Assembly: GCF_947487805.1 (NCBI RefSeq)
Contig: NZ_CANKXW010000009.1
Location: 1 to 64,000 of the forward strand
Origin: an uncultured Tateyamaria sp.
GTDB lineage: Bacteria; Pseudomonadota; Alphaproteobacteria; Rhodobacterales; Rhodobacteraceae
Direction: 5' to 3'
DNA length: 64,000 nucleotides
In this document: positions 33,320-43,573 of the stretch, in pieces
Layout: every line of letters begins with the position of its first letter
Position numbering within the stretch: the stretch's first letter is position 1
Position numbers and translations under genes: made by a program
Notes under the pieces: generated by a model
What the model saw: the letters and a program-made list of their open reading frames with translations, nothing else
Database searches by the model: none
What the model was told of the DNA's origin: nothing

Positions 33320-34273
33320 ATGAAATACGCCAAGCACGAGGCCAAGGCCCATTCCCGTGAAACCATGCGCGGCATCTGGGCTGCGGCGCTCAATCCCTTT
33401 GACACGGATGGCGCGCTGGACGAAGCCGGGCTGCGCCGCAACATCCGCCACTGGATCGACGATCTGCACATCCAGGGGCTGTTCGTGGCGGGCAAGCAGG
33501 GCGAATTCTGGTCCATGTCGGTCGCGGAACGCAAACGCAACATGACCATCGCCGCCGATGAATGCGCGGGCAAGGCGGGCACGATCATGTCGATCTCTGA
33601 CCAGAACGTGGATACCCTTCTGGATCTGGGCCGCCATGCCCAGGACTGCGGCGCCGACTACGTGGTCGTGCACGCCCCCATGCTCAGCTTTTGCCACGAC
33701 CGGGACGAGGTTTTGTTCAACTATTACAAATACATCTGCGACCGGCTCGACATCGGCATCGCAATGTGGAGCCACCCGGACAGCGGCTATCTCATGGCTC
33801 CCGAGACCTGCGCGCGCATTGCCGATCTGCCCAATATCATGGCCATCAAATACTCGGTCCCGCGCGAGATGTACGCGCGGCTGACGCAGATGGTCGGGGA
33901 CAAGATCCTTGTGTCGACCTCGCTCGAGGATGACTGGCTCGACAATATCGAAACGCTGGGCTGGCAGCTTTATCTGTGTTCCTCGCCGCCCTACCAGATC
34001 CAGACCGCGCGTGATCTGCGGATGCACGAATATACCGAACTGGCCTTTGCCGGAAAATTCGACGCCGCCCGCCGTGTCCGCGACAGCCTTGACCCCGTGC
34101 GCGCCGCGATCAAGGGCACCAAGCCCCCGGGCAAGCCCACCGCCCATGGCAAGTACTGGCAGGACCTTCTGGGGCAGGTCGGCGGCCACGTGCGCCACCC
34201 GATGCTGCCCCTGACAGCGGCGGAAAAGGCCGCCACCAAAGCAGCCTTTGATCACTGCGGTCTGATTTTGTAG
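33320..34273 (+). CDS. Dihydrodipicolinate synthase-family lyase/aldolase
   Basis: 317 residues of the DapA/NAL TIM-barrel class I aldolase family (GIWAAALNPFDTDGALDEAG). Schiff-base Lys177 is in NIMAIKYSV. The DapA Thr-Thr pair after the second strand is replaced by GKQGE (58-62), and the Tyr of the usual YNxP is Trp in AMWSHPDSG, so it is not a true DapA. It should cleave or dehydrate a keto acid. The ATG at 33320 is chosen; an upstream in-frame ATG at 33254 lies next to the operator. It is divergent from nadX. Confidence 0.78.
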   Translation: MKYAKHEAKAHSRETMRGIWAAALNPFDTDGALDEAGLRRNIRHWIDDLHIQGLFVAGKQGEFWSMSVAERKRNMTIAADECAGKAGTIMSISDQNVDTLLDLGRHAQDCGADYVVVHAPMLSFCHDRDEVLFNYYKYICDRLDIGIAMWSHPDSGYLMAPETCARIADLPNIMAIKYSVPREMYARLTQMVGDKILVSTSLEDDWLDNIETLGWQLYLCSSPPYQIQTARDLRMHEYTELAFAGKFDAARRVRDSLDPVRAAIKGTKPPGKPTAHGKYWQDLLGQVGGHVRHPMLPLTAAEKAATKAAFDHCGLIL

Positions 34274-34295
34274 GCTGCGGGGAAAGGGGCCGCCG

Positions 34296-34316
34296 GATAT
34301 TCCAATTCCAGATATC
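34296..34316. promoter_or_regulatory. LysR-type box upstream of dioxygenase-TRAP operon
   Basis: GATAT-N11-ATATC is a perfect dyad, differing by one symmetric base from the two GGTAT-N11-ATACC sites nearby. It lies 84 bases before the dioxygenase ATG in a 126-base gap. Confidence 0.55.
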
Positions 34317-34360
34317 TACATTCGTGAAAACAGTTATTTCTTTGCTTCGGGCATCCATAA

Positions 34361-35957
<1,597 letters not shown>

Positions 35958-35974
35958 TCTAAATCCAGCAACCG

Positions 35975-36008
35975 GCCGGGGGTGCACACCCGTGCACCCC
36001 CGGCTTTT
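35975..36008 (+). terminator. Strong hairpin plus T-run after TRAP binding protein
   Basis: GCCGGGGGTGCAC, an ACCC loop, then GTGCACCCCCGGC, followed by TTTT. It is a 13-base-pair perfect stem. Lying between the binding-protein and permease genes, it probably reduces readthrough so that more binding protein than permease is made. Confidence 0.85.
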
Positions 36009-36025
36009 GCGCGAAAGGACAGGCC

Positions 36026-36565
36026 ATGATCGGGCGTATCTCTGCCGCATGGGCACGGATCGAACTGGCCTGCGCCGCGGCCCTCGCCGCCGCCATCACT
36101 CTGCTGATCCTGCTCAACGTCGTCACCCGCAGCTTTGGCACGGCCCTTTTCTGGGTCGACGAACTGGCCATCTACGCCATGGCGTGGATGACCTTCCTCG
36201 GCGCCTCCGCCGCACTGCATTTCGGCCACTCCGTCGCGGTCACGATCCTGACGGATGCCATGCCCGCCCCCCTGCGCCGCGCCACGGCCAAACTGGTGGA
36301 CGTCATCGTGCTGATCTTTGCGCTGGCAATGATCTGGTTCTGCTGGCGCTGGTTCGCGCCTCTGGGCCTCGCCCAACAGGGCTTTGACATCAAGGCATTT
36401 CAGGGGGCCACGTTCAACTTCATCTACGCCGAACCCACAACCACCCTCGGCATAAAAAAGGCATGGGTCTGGTCCGTCATGTGGCTCTTTGCGCTGGGCG
36501 CGGCACTCCACGCCACCGCCAACCTGCTTGGCCAGGGTGCCGCCCCGCGAAAGGCCCCCGCATGA
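36026..36565 (+). CDS. TRAP transporter small permease (DctQ)
   Basis: 179 residues with four membrane helices (about 12-32, 48-68, 90-112, 148-165). It has the DctQ landmarks RSFGTALFWVDELAIYAMAW and FLGASAALHFGHSVAV. It pairs with the large permease, whose ATG overlaps its stop by four bases (ATGA). Confidence 0.85.
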   Translation: MIGRISAAWARIELACAAALAAAITLLILLNVVTRSFGTALFWVDELAIYAMAWMTFLGASAALHFGHSVAVTILTDAMPAPLRRATAKLVDVIVLIFALAMIWFCWRWFAPLGLAQQGFDIKAFQGATFNFIYAEPTTTLGIKKAWVWSVMWLFALGAALHATANLLGQGAAPRKAPA

Positions 36566-37821
36566 CGCCCGTGGTCTTTGCCTTCAAACTGCTGATCTCG
36601 GTCCCTGTGGCCCTCGTGCTGTCGCTCACCGCGATCTGGTACATCTGGGAAAGCGACAACACCGTCCTCTACGACAGCTTTTCGCAAAAGATGTTCTCGG
36701 GCCTAGAAAACTACGGCCTGCTCGCCATCCCGCTCTTCATGCTCACCGGTGAAATGATGAACGAAGGCGGCATGACCAGCCGCCTCATCAACGCCGCCCG
36801 CGTCTTTGTCGGCGGGTTTCGCGGCGGGCTGGCCTATATCAACCTGCTGACCAACATGTTCATGGCCGCGATCATCGGATCGGCAACCGCCCAGATTGCC
36901 GTGATGTCCCGCGCCATGACGCCTGAGATGGAGAAAGAGGGCTACGACAAGGGCTTTGCCGCCGCCACCACCGCCGCAGGTGGACTGCTCGCCCCGGTCA
37001 TCCCGCCCTCGATGATGTTTGTCATCTTTGGCGTGCTGGCGCAGGTGCCCATTGGCGACATGTTCCTTGCGGGCATCATTCCCGGCCTCTTGCTGGCCGC
37101 GTCCTTTGCCATCGTCATCACCCTCATCGGTTTCGCGCAAGGGTTCCCCAAAGGGCAATGGTTCACCCGTCGCGAAGCGCTCTCGGCCCTGCTGGCTTGC
37201 CTGCCCGCGACGCTGATCCCGCTGGCGATTGTGGGTGGCATCCTCTTTGGCATCGCCACGCCCACGGAATCCGCCGCCATCGCCTCGCTGATTGCCTTTC
37301 TCGTGGGCTGGCTGATCTACCGCGAACTTGATCCCCGCGCCCTGTTCGAGATCTTCAAGCGCACCGCCATCAACGCCTCGATGATCGTGTTCATGATCGC
37401 TGCGGCCAGCGTCTTTGGCTGGGTCATCATCTACGAGGCCCTGCCGCAGAAACTCGCGGCACTGATCACCTCGATCACCAGCGATCCGTTCCTGTTCCTG
37501 CTGATCGTCAACCTGATCCTGCTGCTGGTGGGCATGTTGATCGACGGCATCGCCGCCGTAATCCTGATCACGCCCATCCTACTGCCCATCGCCATGAACG
37601 ACTACGACATCAGCCCCTATCAATTCGGCGTCGTGATGTGCCTCAACCTCGTTTTGGGCCTGCTGACGCCGCCCGTGGGCGTGGGCCTCTATATCGCCTC
37701 ATCCATGAGCGGCGCGCGCCCCGGCCAGATCCTGAAATCGCTCTGGCCCTTTCTGGTGGCCGTGGCCGTGGTTCTGGTCCTGCTCAGCCGCTTTGCCGAA
37801 CTTTCCACCGCGTTTCTGTAG
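36562..37821 (+). CDS. TRAP transporter large permease (DctM)
   Basis: 419 residues and about a dozen hydrophobic helices of the DctM/IT family. Motifs include LENYGLLAIPLFMLTGEMM, SATAQIAVMSRAMTPEME, GGLLAPVIPPSMMFVIFG and the C-terminal LNLVLGLLTPPVGVGLYIAS. It carries out sodium-driven uptake of the ligand delivered by the DctP protein. ATG overlap with dctQ shows co-translation. Confidence 0.9.
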   Translation: MTPVVFAFKLLISVPVALVLSLTAIWYIWESDNTVLYDSFSQKMFSGLENYGLLAIPLFMLTGEMMNEGGMTSRLINAARVFVGGFRGGLAYINLLTNMFMAAIIGSATAQIAVMSRAMTPEMEKEGYDKGFAAATTAAGGLLAPVIPPSMMFVIFGVLAQVPIGDMFLAGIIPGLLLAASFAIVITLIGFAQGFPKGQWFTRREALSALLACLPATLIPLAIVGGILFGIATPTESAAIASLIAFLVGWLIYRELDPRALFEIFKRTAINASMIVFMIAAASVFGWVIIYEALPQKLAALITSITSDPFLFLLIVNLILLLVGMLIDGIAAVILITPILLPIAMNDYDISPYQFGVVMCLNLVLGLLTPPVGVGLYIASSMSGARPGQILKSLWPFLVAVAVVLVLLSRFAELSTAFL

Positions 37822-37830
37822 GGGCAGGTC

Positions 37831-38223
37831 ATGACCAAACCGCATTTCAGTTTCTGGATCATCGCCGGGCTTGGTCTGGTGTGGAACCTGATGGGGTGTC
37901 TGAACTTCATCACCCAGATGAACACCGATGCCGTGGCGCAGATGCCCGAGCTGTATCAGCTGATCATCGCCAGTCGCCCGTTTTGGGCCACGCTGGCCTT
38001 TGGGCTGGCCGTGTTCGGTGGGGCGGTTGGATGCATCCTGCTGTTGTTGCGCCGGCGCGTGGCCACATCCGCGCTTTTGGTGTCGCTGTTGGCCACCGGC
38101 ATAACGATGATCCAGACGGTGTCCGTGGTCGGCATGGCCCCCAGCACGATCCTTGCGCTGTTGATTGGTGCTGCGCTGTTCTGGTACGCGACGATTGCCG
38201 CGCGGGTTGGTTGGCTGCGCTAG
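37831..38223 (+). CDS. Small four-helix membrane protein
   Basis: 130 residues with four helices (about 8-26, 52-75, 78-98, 103-122) and few charged residues. FWIIAGLGLVWNLMGCLNFI and RPFWATLAFGLAVFGGAVGC resemble uncharacterised membrane proteins common in marine proteobacteria. It begins nine bases after dctM and so may be part of the TRAP operon. No function is assigned. Confidence 0.6.
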   Translation: MTKPHFSFWIIAGLGLVWNLMGCLNFITQMNTDAVAQMPELYQLIIASRPFWATLAFGLAVFGGAVGCILLLLRRRVATSALLVSLLATGITMIQTVSVVGMAPSTILALLIGAALFWYATIAARVGWLR

Positions 38224-38363
38224 GAAGCGCGACCGCCCGCCATCTGCGTGAGGGTGCCAGACATCCGGTTAACACCCCCAGAACGCACCGCGCGCAGGGC
38301 CAAGTGTTTGATCCCGCGCGCAGATTTCAAAACGGTTACGATGTGGTAATCGCATCGCACAGC

Positions 38364-38381
38364 CTGTCCCCGCGGGGACAG
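38364..38381. terminator. Palindrome downstream of gmaS
   Basis: CTGTCCCCG/CGGGGACAG is an 18-base perfect palindrome 5 bases beyond the gmaS stop, in the 162-base convergent gap. It can fold with a CGCG loop. It is a candidate terminator without a T-run; the rest of the gap shows nothing further. Confidence 0.45.
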
Positions 38382-38385
38382 AGGA

Positions 38386-39720
38386 TCAGATATCCAGCGT
38401 GTTGTCCTTTTCCCATTGCGAGAAGTGCGACGTGAAGTCGTTCCATTCCTGCGTCTTCATCTTGACGTAGGAGGCCGAGAAGTCTTCGCCCATCGCCGCC
38501 TTCAATCCCTTGTCCTTGTCGTATTCGCGCAAGGCGTCCAGCATGTTCAGCGGCAGCTTGGGCGCGCCGCGCACCGTGTGCCCTTCGGCGTACATGTCGA
38601 TGTCGTGGCGCTTGCCGGGATCGGCCTGCGTGCGGATACCGTCGAGACCCGCCGCGATGATCACCGCCTGCAACAGGTAGGGGTTCGTCGCCCCGTCCGG
38701 CAGACGCAGTTCGAACCGGCCGGGTCCGGGGACGCGCACCATGTGGGTGCGGTTGTTGCCCGTCCACGTCACCGTGTTGGGCGCCCATGTGGCCCCCGAC
38801 ATCGTGCGGGGCGCGTTGATGCGTTTGTAGCTGTTGACGGTCGGGTTGGTGATCGCGGCCAGCGCGCTCGCGTGCTTCATGATGCCGCCCAGGAAGTGGC
38901 GGCCCTTTTCGGACAGGCCAAGTTCTGCGGTCTGCGAACTGTCATTGGGTTCCATTGCAAAGACGTTGGTCTTCGCATCCGCCCCGGCCGCGTCCCAGAC
39001 CGAGATGTGGGCGTGGCAGCCGTTGCCCGTCAGCCCTTGGACCGGCTTGGGCATGAAGGTGGCGCGGAAGCCGTGTTTCTCGGCCACTGACTTGGTCATG
39101 AACTTGAAGAAGGAATGCTTGTCCGCCGTGCGCAGGGCATCGTCAAACTCCCAGTTCATCTCGAACTGACCATTCGCGTCCTCGTGGTCGTTCTGATACG
39201 GACCCCAGCCCAGTTCCAGCATGTAATCGCAAATCTCGCGCACCACGTCATAGCGGCGCATCACCGCCTGCTGGTCATAGCAGGGCTTGGCCGCCGTATC
39301 GAACGGGTCGCTGATCTGGTCGCCTTCGGGCGTCAGCAGGAAGAACTCCGCCTCGATCCCGGTCTTGACGTGCAGCCCTTCGGCAGCAGCCTCGTCAATC
39401 AGGCGACGCAACACGTTGCGCGGCGCCTGGGCGACGTCCTCACCCTCCATCACGCAGTTGCCCGCAACCCACGCGACCTCGGACTTCCACGGCAGCTGGA
39501 TCACCGAGGACGGGTCCGGCACGGCCAGCATGTCGGGATGCGCAGGCGTCATGTCGAGCCATGTGGCAAAGCCCGCGAACCCCGCGCCATCCTCCTGCAT
39601 ATCCGCGATGGCCTGGGCCGGCACCAGTTTCGCACGCTGACCGCCAAAGAGGTCGGTGAAGGAGATCATGAAGTATTTGACGCCGTTGTCTTGGGCGAAC
39701 TTTGCGAGGTCAGTTGTCAT
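38386..39720 (-). CDS. gmaS: Type III glutamine synthetase / gamma-glutamylmethylamide synthetase
   Basis: 444 residues of the GlnT/GmaS branch of glutamine synthetase. The N-terminal beta-grasp contains KYFMISFTDLFGGQRAKL. The catalytic domain has metal and glutamate ligands in EAEFFLLTPEGDQ, NDHEDANGQFEMNWEF and GNGCHAHISVWD. The ATP-site region reads NSYKRINAPRTMSGATWAPN. GmaS joins methylamine to glutamate; GlnT makes glutamine. The call leans to GmaS because the preceding genes encode the three N-methylglutamate synthase-type subunits in the mgsABC-gmaS order known from methylamine users. It is the last gene on this strand, 66 bases after mgsC. Confidence 0.72.
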   Translation of the reverse strand: MTTDLAKFAQDNGVKYFMISFTDLFGGQRAKLVPAQAIADMQEDGAGFAGFATWLDMTPAHPDMLAVPDPSSVIQLPWKSEVAWVAGNCVMEGEDVAQAPRNVLRRLIDEAAAEGLHVKTGIEAEFFLLTPEGDQISDPFDTAAKPCYDQQAVMRRYDVVREICDYMLELGWGPYQNDHEDANGQFEMNWEFDDALRTADKHSFFKFMTKSVAEKHGFRATFMPKPVQGLTGNGCHAHISVWDAAGADAKTNVFAMEPNDSSQTAELGLSEKGRHFLGGIMKHASALAAITNPTVNSYKRINAPRTMSGATWAPNTVTWTGNNRTHMVRVPGPGRFELRLPDGATNPYLLQAVIIAAGLDGIRTQADPGKRHDIDMYAEGHTVRGAPKLPLNMLDALREYDKDKGLKAAMGEDFSASYVKMKTQEWNDFTSHFSQWEKDNTLDI

Positions 39721-39747
39721 GTCGTTTTCCCTGTCGTTGGAAAGGCG

Positions 39748-39775
39748 AGGGCGCGTGCCGTGATGACCGCGCCCT
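39748..39775 (-). other. Intercistronic hairpin between mgsC and gmaS
   Basis: AGGGCGCG (39748-39755) pairs with CGCGCCCT (39768-39775) around a 12-base loop. It may modulate mRNA stability or partial termination between the synthase genes and gmaS. Confidence 0.45.
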
Positions 39776-39786
39776 TCGTTAGGAGT

Positions 39787-41130
39787 TCAGTAAGAGGTAC
39801 CGGGCTTGCCGGGGTACCAGTCGGTCCCGGCGAGCGGGATTTTCGCCATGGCCGCAGCCTCAAGCGTCAGCGCGCAGAGGTCTTCGGGCTCGAGGTTGTG
39901 CAGGTGGTTCTTGCCGCAGGCCCGCGCGATGGTCTGCGCCTCGAGCGTCATCACCTTGAGATAGTTGTTGAGCCGCCGCCCGCCCTCGATCGGATCGAAC
40001 CGCGCCATCAGCTCGGGGTCCTGCGTGGTGATGCCGGCGGGATCCTGCCCCTCGTGCCAGTCGTCATAGGCCCCCGCGGTGGTGCCGAGCGCATTGTACT
40101 CGGCCTCCCACTTGGGATCATTGTCACCCAGCGCAATCAGGGCCGCCGTGCCGATGGCCACGGCGTCTGCGCCAAGGGCCATGGCCTTGGCAACATCCGC
40201 ACCCGTACGGATGCCGCCCGACACGACCAGCTGCACCTCGCGGTGCATGTCGAGGTCCTGCAATGCGCGCACGGCTTCGCGGATACAGGCGAGGATGGGC
40301 TGGCCAACATGTTCGATGAACACGTCCTGCGTGGCCGCCGTGCCGCCCTGCATCCCGTCGAGCACGACAACATCCGCGCCCGCCTTGACCGCCAGCGTCG
40401 TGTCAAAATAGGGCCGCGCGCCGCCAACCTTGATATAGATCGGCTTTTCCCAATTGGTGATCTCGCGCAGCTCGAGGATCTTGATCTCCAGATCATCCGG
40501 GCCGGTCCAGTCAGGGTGACGACAGGCCGAGCGCTGGTCTATCCCCTTGGGAAGATTGCGCATTTCCGCCACGCGATCGGAGATCTTCTGCCCCAGAAGC
40601 ATGCCCCCGCCACCGGGCTTGGCCCCCTGGCCCACGACAATCTCGATGGCATCCGCGCGGCGCAGGTCGTCCGGATTCATGCCGTAGCGCGAGGGCAGAT
40701 ACTGATAGACCAGCTTGCTTGAATGGCCGCGCTCTTCGGGCGTCATGCCGCCGTCGCCGGTGGTGGTCGAGGTGCCCGCAAGGGTCGCGCCGCGCCCCAG
40801 CGCCTCTTTGGCGCCGCCCGACAGCGCGCCGAATGACATGCCCGCGATGGTGACGGGGATATCAAGCTGGATCGGGTTCTTGGCAAAACGTGTGCCCAGG
40901 GTAACGTTCGTTTCACACTTTTCCCGGTATCCTTCGAGCGGATAGCGCGACATCGACGCGCCCAGGAACAGGAGGTCGTCAAAATGGGGCAGCTTGCGTT
41001 TGGCCCCGCCGCCACGGATGTCATAGATGCCCGTCGCCGCCGCCCGCCGGATTTCGGCGTTGATCGGGTTGCTGAAGGTCGCCGATTGGATCGGCAAGGT
41101 GCGCGGTGCGCCCTTTTGCTCGTCTTTCAT
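39787..41130 (-). CDS. mgsC: N-methylglutamate synthase subunit C (glutamate synthase FMN domain)
   Basis: 447 residues corresponding to the FMN-binding barrel of glutamate synthase. It has MSFGALSGGAKEALGRGA, the loop GQGAKPGGGGMLLG, the phosphate/FMN region VVSGGIRTGADVAKAMALGA, and VVLDGMQGGTAATQDV. It forms with the next two upstream genes a split glutamate synthase that makes N-methylglutamate or glutamate. The ATG at 41130 follows mgsB by ten bases; a long in-frame extension is discarded because it runs antisense through mgsB. Confidence 0.8.
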   Translation of the reverse strand: MKDEQKGAPRTLPIQSATFSNPINAEIRRAAATGIYDIRGGGAKRKLPHFDDLLFLGASMSRYPLEGYREKCETNVTLGTRFAKNPIQLDIPVTIAGMSFGALSGGAKEALGRGATLAGTSTTTGDGGMTPEERGHSSKLVYQYLPSRYGMNPDDLRRADAIEIVVGQGAKPGGGGMLLGQKISDRVAEMRNLPKGIDQRSACRHPDWTGPDDLEIKILELREITNWEKPIYIKVGGARPYFDTTLAVKAGADVVVLDGMQGGTAATQDVFIEHVGQPILACIREAVRALQDLDMHREVQLVVSGGIRTGADVAKAMALGADAVAIGTAALIALGDNDPKWEAEYNALGTTAGAYDDWHEGQDPAGITTQDPELMARFDPIEGGRRLNNYLKVMTLEAQTIARACGKNHLHNLEPEDLCALTLEAAAMAKIPLAGTDWYPGKPGTSY

Positions 41131-41140
41131 GGTCGGGCTC

Positions 41141-41818
41141 TCAATACGCGTTGTCGATGTTGAAGTTGTAGAGCTGCCGGGCCGAACCGTAGCGTCTGAA
41201 CTCGGACGCCTTGGCGTCGCATTGCCCGCGTTCCAGCAACTCTTCGAGAATGGCGACATGTTCGGGCCGCATCTCTTTTTCAATGCAGTCGGCACCGAGC
41301 GATTTGACCGATCCGCGCACAAAAAGCCGCGCCTCGTAGATGGAATCGCCCAGGGCATCGCCCGCATCGCCGCAGACCACGAGGTTGCCCGACTGCGCCA
41401 TGAAGGCCGACATGTGCCCGATATTGCCGTGCACGATGATGTCGATCCCCTTCATCGAGATGCCGCAGCGCGAGGAGGCATTGCCCTTGATCACCAGCGT
41501 GCCGCCATGGCCGGTGGCCCCGGCATATTGGCTGGCGTCGCCTTCGACGACGACCATGCCGGACATCATGTTTTCCGCCGTGCCCGGTCCGACGGAGCCG
41601 TGCACATGCACGGTCGCCTGCTTGTTCATGCCCGCGCAGTAGTAGCCCGTCGAGCCCTTGATGTTGACCTCGATCGGCGCATCGAGGCCCACGGCGATGG
41701 CGTGGCTGCCCTTGGGGTTGATGATCTGCCAGTGGGTCTGGTTGGTGTGTGCGGATTGGGCGTGGAGGGTGGCGTTGAGGGCGCGCAGGCCCTCGGCCTC
41801 GAGGTCGAATGTCTGCAT
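41141..41818 (-). CDS. mgsB: N-methylglutamate synthase subunit B (GXGXG domain)
   Basis: 225 residues, a right-handed beta-helix of the glutamate synthase GXGXG domain. Repeats read GYYCAGMNKQATVHVHGSVG, MMSGMVVVEGDASQYAGATG and GTLVIKGNASSRCG, then IGHMSAFMAQSG. It has no active site; it bridges the amidotransferase and FMN subunits. The ATG follows the mgsA stop directly (2-base spacing). Confidence 0.82.
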   Translation of the reverse strand: MQTFDLEAEGLRALNATLHAQSAHTNQTHWQIINPKGSHAIAVGLDAPIEVNIKGSTGYYCAGMNKQATVHVHGSVGPGTAENMMSGMVVVEGDASQYAGATGHGGTLVIKGNASSRCGISMKGIDIIVHGNIGHMSAFMAQSGNLVVCGDAGDALGDSIYEARLFVRGSVKSLGADCIEKEMRPEHVAILEELLERGQCDAKASEFRRYGSARQLYNFNIDNAY

Positions 41819-41819
41819 G

Positions 41820-42743
41820 TTACGCGGCCTTTGCCGTGGGGCTGTGGGTGTGGGACCAGAAGTAGACGGTGGCGGGCTCGGGCTCCCAGACTTTGGCGTT
41901 TTCGATGCCCGGCAGGTTCACCAGCGCGCGGTATTCCGACCCGAACGCCACAAATTGATCGGTTTCAGCCATGACGGCGGGTTTGCAGGCGATGGGATCG
42001 CGCACCACGCCGAACCCGTCCCTGGTGCCGACAACGAAGGTGAAGAACCCGTCGAGATCATCGAGGCTGGAGGTCAGCGCCTCGCCCAGTGTCGCGCCCG
42101 TCTGCATCTTCCATGTGAGGTAGGCAGCACCCACCTCGGTGTCGTTTTCGGTCTCGATATGCACGCCAAGGCGGCGCAGCTTGCGGCGCAGCGAGTTGTG
42201 GTTCGACAGCGAGCCGTTGTGCACAAGGCACTGGTCGATGCCGGTGTTGAACGGGTGCGCGCCCATGGTGGTGACGGCGGATTCGGTGGCCATGCGGGTG
42301 TGCCCGATGCCGTGGGTGCCGGACATTTTGCGGATATCAAAGCGTTCTGCCACATCTTTGGGCAGTCCGACCTCCTTGTAGATTTCGAGGGTTGAGCCAT
42401 GGCTCATCACCCGCACATTGGGGCGGATTTCCAGGAGGACCTGGCGGGCGGTGGCGACCTGATCGGCTTGCAGCGACAGCACCGCGTGGGTGTCCTTGGT
42501 GGTCATGGTGACCTTGCCCCTGATCCGTTTGCGCAGGTCGTTGTCGAGCGTGTCAAAGTCGGTATCGGGCGTGTTCGACTGCACCGTCAGCTTGGCGTTA
42601 CCCGTTGTTTCCTCGCCATAAATCGCGATCCCCGCACTGTCGGGCCCACGGTCCGTCATGGTGATCAACATATCCGTCAACAGGGTGCCAAGCTCCGGTT
42701 GCAACCCCGCGTCCTTGAGAAACAGTCCGACAATCCCGCACAT
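41820..42743 (-). CDS. mgsA: N-methylglutamate synthase subunit A (class II amidotransferase)
   Basis: 307 residues. The N-terminal nucleophile is Cys2 (MCGIVGLFLKDA). Class II glutaminase landmarks follow: DRGPDSAGIAIYG, GIGHTRMATES, HPFNTGIDQCLVHNGSLSNH and FFTFVVGTRDGFGVVRDPIA. It releases ammonia or methylamine from the gamma-glutamyl amide for transfer to 2-oxoglutarate. The ATG at 42743 is fixed by the need for Cys2. First gene of the mgsABC-gmaS operon, 103 bases after the XRE-cupin gene. Confidence 0.82.
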   Translation of the reverse strand: MCGIVGLFLKDAGLQPELGTLLTDMLITMTDRGPDSAGIAIYGEETTGNAKLTVQSNTPDTDFDTLDNDLRKRIRGKVTMTTKDTHAVLSLQADQVATARQVLLEIRPNVRVMSHGSTLEIYKEVGLPKDVAERFDIRKMSGTHGIGHTRMATESAVTTMGAHPFNTGIDQCLVHNGSLSNHNSLRRKLRRLGVHIETENDTEVGAAYLTWKMQTGATLGEALTSSLDDLDGFFTFVVGTRDGFGVVRDPIACKPAVMAETDQFVAFGSEYRALVNLPGIENAKVWEPEPATVYFWSHTHSPTAKAA

Positions 42744-42846
42744 GGCGCAGGTCCTCCTTTGGGGTGTGCATGATACGCGCCGGAGGTTAGCACCGATACG
42801 CGTGCCTCTCAACCAGTGGGAAACAAATTTTCATTTTAGGGCGTGT

Positions 42847-43476
42847 TCAGGCGGTTTGCGGGTAGCTGATGATCGACAGGTATCGCGCGGGCAGGGTGAC
42901 AAGTTTGGCGGGCCCGTGCGGTGCGTCGGCGTCGAAGAACAGCGTGTCGCCGGGGCGCAGGGGGTAGATGTCGTCGCCGTGGCGGTAGTCGACGGCCCCT
43001 TCCAGCATGTAGATCGTTTCGATCCCGCCGTGCTGAAAGGCGGGAAAGATGTCCGATTCCGCGGTGAGGGTGATCAGGTAGGGTTCCACGATCACGCCGG
43101 AGGCATTGGCGCCGAGATGGCCCAGCAGGTTGTACTGGTGGTTGGCGCGGGTGCCCGCGCGGTCGATGGAGACACCTTCGCCTGATTTGGTGTGCACGGC
43201 CTGGCGGCTTTCCTCGAAGCGGCGGAAAAAACTGGTGAGCGGCACGGACAGCGCGTTGGCCAGCAGTTGCAGCGTGGTGAGCGAGGGCGAGGTGTTGCCG
43301 TTCTCGATCTTGGAAAGCATGCCGATGGACAGCCCCGTCAGCTGTGCCAGTTCGGCGACGGTGGTGCCTTGCTGGCGGCGATAGGCACGGACCTCGCGGC
43401 CGATGGCCACCTCGAGCACTTTCTCGCGCTCGCCGTCGCGGGTGCTGTGTGGATCCTGGGTGAGCTTGCTGGCCAT
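42847..43476 (-). CDS. XRE-family regulator with C-terminal cupin
   Basis: 209 residues. The HTH spans about 26-80 (REVRAYRRQQGTTVAELAQL, then SIGMLSKIENG), and a cupin sensor domain follows at 130-205 (GGIETIYMLEGAVDYRHGDD, RPGDTLFFDADAPHGP). This layout is the PuuR/SutR-like group, often sensing amines or amino acids. The ATG at 43476 is chosen; the in-frame extension to 43539 is unrelated sequence. It sits directly ahead of mgsABC-gmaS on the same strand and is a good candidate regulator for it. Confidence 0.82.
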   Translation of the reverse strand: MASKLTQDPHSTRDGEREKVLEVAIGREVRAYRRQQGTTVAELAQLTGLSIGMLSKIENGNTSPSLTTLQLLANALSVPLTSFFRRFEESRQAVHTKSGEGVSIDRAGTRANHQYNLLGHLGANASGVIVEPYLITLTAESDIFPAFQHGGIETIYMLEGAVDYRHGDDIYPLRPGDTLFFDADAPHGPAKLVTLPARYLSIISYPQTA

Positions 43477-43573
43477 GGGTCTTTGCGATTTGGGGCGGGG
43501 TGTCTGACCCCTATGCCAGAATTTCCCACGGGTGTGCAAAGATTGACTGGGGGTGAAATCGGCGCACGCGCGG

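Noticed and set aside
39115-40722. 535-codon plus-strand frame
   Set aside because: Antisense across gmaS and mgsC, including their intergenic region, with no motif.
42744-42846. Possible operator before mgsA in the 103-base gap after the XRE gene
   Set aside because: The gap is AT-rich near AAATTTTCATTTT but I find no convincing dyad or repeat.
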